A DNA stretch of 64,000 nucleotides from positions 1 to 64,000 of the forward strand of contig NZ_ANFM02000016.1 in the NCBI RefSeq assembly GCF_000333895.2, written 5' to 3'. This document shows positions 58,893 to 64,000 of this stretch, one piece after another. The stretch comes from Grimontia indica. Its GTDB lineage: Bacteria; Pseudomonadota; Gammaproteobacteria; Enterobacterales; Vibrionaceae. The notes beneath the pieces were generated by a model. It saw only the letters and a list, made by a program, of their open reading frames with translations. It was not told the origin of the DNA and searched no databases. Every line of letters begins with the position of its first letter. Within the stretch, counting starts at the first letter, position 1. Position numbers and translations under genes: made by a program.

Positions 58893-60116
58893 TTAACACT
58901 GTAAATCGAGAAGCAGTGCCATCAAGGCTTCAATAGCCGACCCCATGTCTTCGTCGCTGGCGTATTCCGCTGGGTTATGACTGATCCCTTGCTTACACCG
59001 GACAAACAGCATAGCGACACGGGTAAGGTCAGCCATGGCTGAGGCGTCATGGGTGGCACCGGAAGGTAAGGTAAATACACGCTTATCAAGGCTACCAATC
59101 GCTGTTGCGATCGATAATTGCAGTGCAGGGTCACAGGCTGTAGCAGGTTGGCTGTAAATTCGGGTGACTTCGCAGCCCAACCCGCGAATTTGTGCTGTTT
59201 CTTTCGCAAACGCTTGCAGTAGCTCTCCCGCTTTCTCCCTGACTTCATCGACGGGAGAGCGTAGCTCGATCATCATGGAAACTTTGCCTGGAACGGCATT
59301 GGGCACATTGGGTGTGACGTCCAATTGCCCAACATTGGCGAGTAAATCCGGCAGTTTTATCGCGAGCTTTTCTGCTTCCAGAGTGACTTCCGCGGCTGCA
59401 GTCAGAGCATCCTTACGAAGGTGCATGGGTACTGTGCCAGCATGGGCGGCTTGGCCCATAAACGTGAGTTGATGCCTTTCAATACCACAGATGGCCGAAA
59501 CCACTCCTAAAGGCAAGCCTTCGTGTTCGAGAACGGGTCCTTGTTCGATGTGTGTTTCGATGAAGCCGAGAATATCTTCAGGATTGCGTTTGAGTCGGTC
59601 AATGTTCTCCGGTTGAACACCAAAACTGGAAAGTGCCGAACGCAAAGTGATTCCGTCTTTGTCTGGTCGGTTGATGACACTCTTATCCAAAGTGCCTGCC
59701 AGTGCTCGTGGGCCGACCAGCGCAGTGGGAAAACGCACACCTTCTTCGTCAGCAAAAGCGAGTATTTCGACAGAATAAGGTAACTTTTTCCCCTGACGGT
59801 TCAGCGCTTCAAGAGCAATGATTGGCAACACAATCCCCATGATTCCATCATAAGCGCCACCCTGTTTAACACTGTCCTGGTGGCTTCCCATCAGCAGCGT
59901 TTTGGTACCTTTTCCTGCATCGTAACGACCAATCAACGTGCCTGCGTCATCCTTGTGAACGGTTAGGCCGGCCTCTTCCATCCATACCGTCAGTAGCGCG
60001 TTGGCACGCTTATGTTCTTGCGTAAAAGGAAAGCGAGTCACACCGATTTCTGAGTCCGTACACTCGGCAAGTTGCTTTAAATATTCCTGGGCTCGTCGGC
60101 CTATAAAGTGAGTCAT
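58893..60116 (-). CDS. M20-family Zn-dependent amidohydrolase (carbamoylase/allantoate-type)
   Basis: 407 residues. Metal-binding order of the hydantoinase/carbamoylase (AllC-like) group is visible: GSHQDSVKQGGAYDG, FADEEGVRFPTALVGPRALAG, FIETHIEQGPVLE, and the C-terminal GISHNPAEYAS. These enzymes remove carbamoyl or other amide groups from N-substituted amino acids. GGAGCGATAATCA is directly before ATG 60116 and overlaps the end of the DUF1028 gene (3-bp gap), so translation is coupled. In an operon with DUF1028, opposite a peptide-type ABC importer, it may process the imported amide. Confidence 0.88.
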   Translation of the reverse strand: MTHFIGRRAQEYLKQLAECTDSEIGVTRFPFTQEHKRANALLTVWMEEAGLTVHKDDAGTLIGRYDAGKGTKTLLMGSHQDSVKQGGAYDGIMGIVLPIIALEALNRQGKKLPYSVEILAFADEEGVRFPTALVGPRALAGTLDKSVINRPDKDGITLRSALSSFGVQPENIDRLKRNPEDILGFIETHIEQGPVLEHEGLPLGVVSAICGIERHQLTFMGQAAHAGTVPMHLRKDALTAAAEVTLEAEKLAIKLPDLLANVGQLDVTPNVPNAVPGKVSMMIELRSPVDEVREKAGELLQAFAKETAQIRGLGCEVTRIYSQPATACDPALQLSIATAIGSLDKRVFTLPSGATHDASAMADLTRVAMLFVRCKQGISHNPAEYASDEDMGSAIEALMALLLDLQC

Positions 60117-60119
60117 TGA

Positions 60120-60773
60120 TTATCGCTCCGGATTTTCTTGTGTCGGCAAGGTATCCCTCCATGCCTGATAGTCGGGGTCGCTGTGGCATTCATAAAGCGT
60201 TTGCAAGGCGAGCAAGGGCGAATCGTGATAGTCGATACGTAGGGTTGTTGGTGGCGAATCGGGCCTGTAAACAAGCAAAGCTGCAGATAATAAGCCCCGG
60301 TAGTCGCCTCCTGATTTTTCTGCGGCAAACAAGGCAGCGATTAATCTTTCTTCAAAGCTTTTTTCGCTGTTTTTGTAAGCTCTCATCATGGCATCCAACA
60401 CCAGAGTGTCTGAGAGCAGATTTCCACAAACCACGATATTGGGCTCGATCAGGCTGCCTCGAGCGGCACCATTTTCGCTTCCTGTGTGCACCGCGCCGGC
60501 ACCGTGAAGGTCGAGAGCGGCAAGTTGACGGTGCGCTGCGCCAGAGTCTGTGCAGGTGATGGCATTGACCGCATCGACCGCACTGACGCCCGACGCCATT
60601 TTGGACAGCACATCATCTCCCCAGAGTGTGCTGGGTTTAGCACCTTGTGAGGCTGACATGCCCGCTTTTAAATTCCCTCTGATCACCCAACCTCCGACGC
60701 AGAGTGCGCCCGTGGCCGCCGCAGCTCCAATCGCGCCAGATTCCGGATCTCGTGCCAATATTGAATAAGTCAT
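60120..60773 (-). CDS. DUF1028 family protein (Ntn-hydrolase-like)
   Basis: 217 residues. The family begins TYSILARDPESGAIGAAAATGALCVGG, then VIRGNLKAGMSASQGAKPSTLWGDDVL and RQLAALDLHGAGAVHTGSENG... DUF1028 proteins resemble Ntn hydrolases and often occur beside peptidases or amidases and ABC importers. An AGGAGCGAGACCT ribosome site is just before ATG 60773. It is the first gene of a leftward pair with the M20 enzyme. The enzyme activity is not established; a supportive role in amide hydrolysis is inferred from context. Confidence 0.87.
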   Translation of the reverse strand: MTYSILARDPESGAIGAAAATGALCVGGWVIRGNLKAGMSASQGAKPSTLWGDDVLSKMASGVSAVDAVNAITCTDSGAAHRQLAALDLHGAGAVHTGSENGAARGSLIEPNIVVCGNLLSDTLVLDAMMRAYKNSEKSFEERLIAALFAAEKSGGDYRGLLSAALLVYRPDSPPTTLRIDYHDSPLLALQTLYECHSDPDYQAWRDTLPTQENPER

Positions 60774-60828
60774 AGGTCTCGCTCCTGAGCCAGTGATCTA
60801 AGTGTGATTTGAACACCCAGTCCTGTCA

Positions 60829-60844
60829 ATTTATCATGATAAAT
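60829..60844. promoter_or_regulatory. Palindromic operator 1 of the M20/ABC locus
   Basis: ATTTATCATGATAAAT is a perfect 16-bp palindrome in the divergent promoter region. A similar site is 30 bp away, centre to centre. Confidence 0.65.
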
Positions 60845-60858
60845 GCTTGCGGCAAGTA

Positions 60859-60874
60859 ATTTATAGTGATAAAT
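60859..60874. promoter_or_regulatory. Palindromic operator 2 of the M20/ABC locus
   Basis: ATTTATAGTGATAAAT shares the arms ATTTAT/GATAAAT with operator 1 and differs only in the middle. The two centres are 30 bp apart, near three helical turns, which suits cooperative binding. Confidence 0.6.
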
Positions 60875-60933
60875 GTGAATAAAAGTTAAACAGTTCTTAA
60901 CATCACATCCACAAACTGGGAAGGAGTTTCCCC

Positions 60934-62517
60934 ATGAAACAAATAAGAAGTGATTTCATGCAAAGGCTGCGGAGTGCAGCGAAAACCGCGTTGTTAGCGG
61001 TATGTGCGATCGTTCCTTTAACTGCGCAGGCGCAGACACCACCGAACGTATTGATCGTTGGTCAGGTGGCTGAGCCTAAGTCGCTCGACCCGCATGCGGT
61101 TACCGCAGTGAACGACTTCCGGATCCTGATGAACCTTTATGAAGGTTTGGTCCGTTACAAAGATGGCACTCTGGAAGTGGAACCTGCTTTAGCAAAGAGT
61201 TGGACAGTCAGTGAAGATGGCAAAACTTACACCTTTACTTTGCAAGAAGGCGTGACATTCCATGATGGTACACCGCTGACGGCTGATGCGGTGAAGTTCA
61301 ACTTTGACCGTATGCTGGATGAGAAACATCCGTATCATGAAACGGGTCCTTTCCCGCTCTCTTTCTTCTTCTCATCGGTAGAAAACGTCGAAGCCGTCGA
61401 CCCGAAGACAGTGAAGTTCACCTTGAATGCTCCTTACGCCCCTTTCCTTTCCAACCTCGCTTACCCAACGGGCTTAATTGTCTCTCCTGAAGCGGTGAAA
61501 AAGCATGGTAAGGACTTTGGTCGTCAACCTTCGGGAACCGGTCCTTTCCGTTTCGCTGAGTGGGCGTCAAATAGCAAAGTGGTTGTGGTGCGTAACGACG
61601 ATTACTGGGGCGACAAAGCCAAGTTGGAAGCGGTGGTATTCCGCCCGATCACAGACGCGAACACCCGAGTTGCTGAAATGCTGGCAGGCAGTATCGACAT
61701 GATGGTGGAAGTACCGCCAAACGCGTTGTCTGAGTTCCAGAATAACCGTTATCAAGTCGCTGAGCAGGCTGGCCCACACGTATGGTTCCTTATCCTGAAT
61801 GCCAAGGAAGGCCCCTTCGCGGATAAGCGAATGCGTCAGGCTGTGAACTATGCCATCAACAAAAAAACCTTGGTAGAAGGTGTGCTTGAAGGTACGGCAG
61901 AAGTGGCCGCTGGCCCAACACCGCCAGCTTTCGCTTGGGCTTACAACGACAGCTTGCAGCCATACCCGTATGACCCTGAAAAAGCCAAAGCGTTGATCAA
62001 AGAAGCCGGTCAGGAAGGTGCGAAGCTGACGTTCTATGTCACTGAAGGTGGCTCCGGTATGTTGGATCCAGTGCCTATGGGTACCGCGATTCAGGCAGAT
62101 CTGAAAGCGGTGGGTCTTGATACTTCGATTGAAACTTACGAGTGGAATACCTTCCTTGGCAAAGTGAACCCTGGTCTGGAAGGCAAAGCCGACATGGCGG
62201 AAATGGCTTGGATGACCAACGACCCTGATACCTTGCCATACCTGGCGCTTCGCACAGATGCATGGCCGGATAAAGGCGGTTTCAACTCGGGTTACTACTC
62301 AAACCCTGAGGTCGACAAACTGCTTGAAGCTGCGCGTGAGGCAACTGACCAAAATGAGCGCGCGAAGCTATACCGCGAAATGCAGGAAATTGTGCAGGAA
62401 GATGCGCCTTGGGTGTTTGTGGCGAACTGGAAACAGAATGCCGTCACCAATAATCAGGTGCAGGATTTCAAATTGCAGCCTTCGTTCTTCCTTATTCTCA
62501 AGGATGTACAAAAATAA
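60934..62517 (+). CDS. Family 5 ABC substrate-binding protein (peptide/nickel type)
   Basis: 527 residues. Signal peptide ends at LTAQAQ. Family marks: VAEPKSLDPHAVTAVNDFRILMNLYEGLVRYKDGTLEVEPALAKSW, TYTFTLQEGVTFHDGTPLTADAVKFNFDRML and GTGPFRFAEW. It is periplasmic and delivers oligopeptides, opines or other amides to the permeases that follow. AAGGAG 7 bases before ATG 60934. First gene of a rightward operon opposed to the DUF1028/M20 pair. A terminator after it (62525-62555) probably lets it be made in excess over the permeases. Substrate unknown; the M20 enzyme hints at an N-substituted amino acid. Confidence 0.92.
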   Translation: MKQIRSDFMQRLRSAAKTALLAVCAIVPLTAQAQTPPNVLIVGQVAEPKSLDPHAVTAVNDFRILMNLYEGLVRYKDGTLEVEPALAKSWTVSEDGKTYTFTLQEGVTFHDGTPLTADAVKFNFDRMLDEKHPYHETGPFPLSFFFSSVENVEAVDPKTVKFTLNAPYAPFLSNLAYPTGLIVSPEAVKKHGKDFGRQPSGTGPFRFAEWASNSKVVVVRNDDYWGDKAKLEAVVFRPITDANTRVAEMLAGSIDMMVEVPPNALSEFQNNRYQVAEQAGPHVWFLILNAKEGPFADKRMRQAVNYAINKKTLVEGVLEGTAEVAAGPTPPAFAWAYNDSLQPYPYDPEKAKALIKEAGQEGAKLTFYVTEGGSGMLDPVPMGTAIQADLKAVGLDTSIETYEWNTFLGKVNPGLEGKADMAEMAWMTNDPDTLPYLALRTDAWPDKGGFNSGYYSNPEVDKLLEAAREATDQNERAKLYREMQEIVQEDAPWVFVANWKQNAVTNNQVQDFKLQPSFFLILKDVQK

Positions 62518-62524
62518 TAATCAG

Positions 62525-62555
62525 GCACTCAGGTCTTTGGCCTGAGTGCTTTTTT
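62525..62555 (+). terminator. Attenuating terminator inside the ABC operon
   Basis: GCACTCAGG/CCTGAGTGC, perfect 9-bp stem, loop TCTTTGG, followed by TTTTTT. It lies between the binding-protein gene and the first permease gene. Confidence 0.9.
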
Positions 62556-62587
62556 CCTGTTGATGAACGCAGAAAGGAGCACTGCGC

Positions 62588-63535
62588 GTGGGTAACTATT
62601 TTCTTCGACGATTGCTGTCCGCGATCCCGGTGCTTCTCGGGATAACGGTTATCGTCTTTCTCATCATGTCGATGATTCCCGGCGACCCGGCAACGGCCAT
62701 TTTGGGCGCATACGCAACGCCGGATAATGTCGCCAAAATCAATAAAGACCTTGGTCTCGACCAGCCTTTGGTCAGCCAGTACTTTATCTGGTTGTCGAAC
62801 ATGCTACAGGGTGACTTTGGCCGTTCCTATTCGCTCAACCGTCCTGTGCTTGACGAGGTGTTGGAGCGTTTCAATGCCACGCTGATTCTGGCGGGTGTCT
62901 CCTTTGTGTTGTGTTCTTTGCTTGGCATCATCGCTGGTGTGGTGTCTGCGGCACGCCAGTTTTCGTTGACGGATAAAGGCATCACTCTGGTGGTATTGCT
63001 TGGTATTTCTATTCCATCCTTTTTCCTCGGCATGATGATGATCCTGCTGTTTGCCATCAATCTGCGTTGGTTGCCGGTTTCCGGTATGTATGCGATCTAC
63101 GGCGGTGGCGACTTGCCGGACTTGCTCAAACATTTGGTGATGCCTGCCCTGGCGTTGGCGTCTGTGGCGACGGGGGTTATCGCCCGTCTTTCACGCTCTG
63201 CCATGCTCGAAGTATTGAGACAAGATTACATCCGCACTGCCCGTGCCAAAGGCGTACATGAGCGTCAGGTGGTTTGGAAACATGGACTGAAAGCGGCCAT
63301 GGTCAGCATTATTCCGGTGCTCGGTATTCAGGCGGGCTTTGTGCTTTCAGGCGCGGTCTATATCGAGATGGTCTTTCAGTGGCCCGGCGTTGGAAAAATG
63401 CTGGTGGAAGCGATCCTCAAACGCGACATTTTGCTTGTGCAGGGCGGGGTAGTGTTTGTGGCTTCTTGTTACGTGCTGTTCAACATTGCGGTAGACATGC
63501 TGCAAAGTTGGCTCGACCCGAGGATCAAAGCATGA
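62588..63535 (+). CDS. DppB-type ABC transporter permease
   Basis: 315 residues with six TMs. Begins with GNYFLRRLLSAIPVLLGITVIVFLIMSMIPGDPA, typical for DppB/OppB, with YIRTARAKGVHERQVVWKHGLKAAMVSIIPV as the EAA loop that contacts the ATPase. GTG 62588 has AAAGGAG nine bases upstream. Its last bases overlap the next gene by four (ATGA). It forms the channel with the DppC-type protein. Confidence 0.93.
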   Translation: MGNYFLRRLLSAIPVLLGITVIVFLIMSMIPGDPATAILGAYATPDNVAKINKDLGLDQPLVSQYFIWLSNMLQGDFGRSYSLNRPVLDEVLERFNATLILAGVSFVLCSLLGIIAGVVSAARQFSLTDKGITLVVLLGISIPSFFLGMMMILLFAINLRWLPVSGMYAIYGGGDLPDLLKHLVMPALALASVATGVIARLSRSAMLEVLRQDYIRTARAKGVHERQVVWKHGLKAAMVSIIPVLGIQAGFVLSGAVYIEMVFQWPGVGKMLVEAILKRDILLVQGGVVFVASCYVLFNIAVDMLQSWLDPRIKA

Positions 63536-64000
63536 TGGCATTTTTGAAACTTCTGGTTCGAAACCGACTGGCAGCCTTTGGCGGCATTGTGATGTCGATG
63601 ATTGTCTTTCTTGTATTGATCACGCCACTGTTGGGGCTTCAAGACCCCGCCGTGACAGACACTGCCAACCGCTTTTTACGCCCTTTCAGTGATGGCCACT
63701 TGTTAGGGACTGATCATTTGGGTCGTGATTTGTTATCCCGCTTGCTTTGGGGAACCCAATTGAGTCTCGCCGTTGGCTTTGCAGCAGCGCTCATTGCTGC
63801 GTTGATTGGTTCAGCGATTGGCATTATCGCAGGCTATTACGGTGGTCGCGTTGATAATCTCTTTATGCGCTGTATCGATGTGTTGATGGCCTTCCCGTAT
63901 ATTTTGTTGGCATTGGCGATTGTCGCAGCGCTGGGCCCCGGCTTGCTGAACGCTTTGATCGCGGTCGCGGCGGTCAATATCCCCTTCTTTGCGAGAAACA
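63532..64000 (+). CDS. DppC-type ABC transporter permease (partial, right edge)
   Basis: ATG 63532 overlaps the stop of the DppB gene (ATGA); the frame runs open to the end of the window, giving ~156 residues. It shows a TM at the start, HLLGTDHLGRDLLSRLLWGTQLSLAVGF (a DppC hallmark), then the GIIAGYYGGRVDNLFMRCIDVLMAFPYILLALAIV segment. The C-terminal part, including the second half of the EAA region, is outside the window. It should pair with the preceding permease. Confidence 0.93.
   Translation, partial: MMAFLKLLVRNRLAAFGGIVMSMIVFLVLITPLLGLQDPAVTDTANRFLRPFSDGHLLGTDHLGRDLLSRLLWGTQLSLAVGFAAALIAALIGSAIGIIAGYYGGRVDNLFMRCIDVLMAFPYILLALAIVAALGPGLLNALIAVAAVNIPFFARN

Overview
The window looks like the chromosome of a marine gammaproteobacterium, most likely a Vibrionaceae member of the Grimontia/Enterovibrio/Photobacterium type. 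The reasons are the galT-galK-galM order, DUF3541-type lipoprotein, YegD, CreD, many chemoreceptors, CRP/FNR/Fur-like sites and roughly 45-50% GC. The genus is an inference. I saw no rRNA, tRNA, CRISPR array, insertion sequence or phage gene.

Layout. 1-1.8 kb: the end of an NTF2-like gene and a His/Gly-tailed orphan protein. 1.8-5.1 kb: a galTKM operon behind two GalR-type operators. 5.2-13 kb: nucleoside hydrolase, flavin-binding protein, iron alcohol dehydrogenase, DEAD-box helicase, MATE pump and a glycosyltransferase/acyltransferase pair. 13.5-16.9 kb: an orphan Fur-like box, an MCP behind an FNR box and a lipoprotein.

16.9-28.6 kb is the most unusual part. An ArsR-type repressor with a Cys-Cys pair sits inside a cluster encoding a beta-barrel protein, a PF03773 permease, a split amino-acid-type ABC transporter whose ATPase has extra cysteines, an OsmC protein, a ferritin-like diiron protein resembling aldehyde-deformylating oxygenase, a fatty-acyl-reductase-like SDR, an MMPL/RND exporter and a LolA-like protein. 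The two forward promoters carry an almost identical operator, AACATATC-N10-GATATAWTGAATG, lying over the -10 element. I read this as one metalloid- or thiol-stress-responsive regulon joining uptake, lipid chemistry and export; the substrate is unknown.

28.6-41.9 kb: YegD, an apparently inactivated HAD phosphatase paralogue, CreD, an RclR-like redox regulator divergent from glutaredoxin/DUF417, MsrB, small envelope proteins (including an unlisted 45-residue exported peptide), a GST and a methyltransferase. 41.9-55.5 kb: MerR regulator, DUF2314 protein, a miniature YadA-like protein, an OpgC-DUF2141 fusion, a LysR/nitrilase pair flanked by two remnants of alkylsulfatase gene ends, a dCache MCP and repeat-containing exported proteins. 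55.6-64 kb: glutamate-synthase-like protein, DUF924 protein, lipoprotein, then a divergent locus of M20 amidohydrolase/DUF1028 against a peptide-type ABC importer, with two palindromic operators between them.
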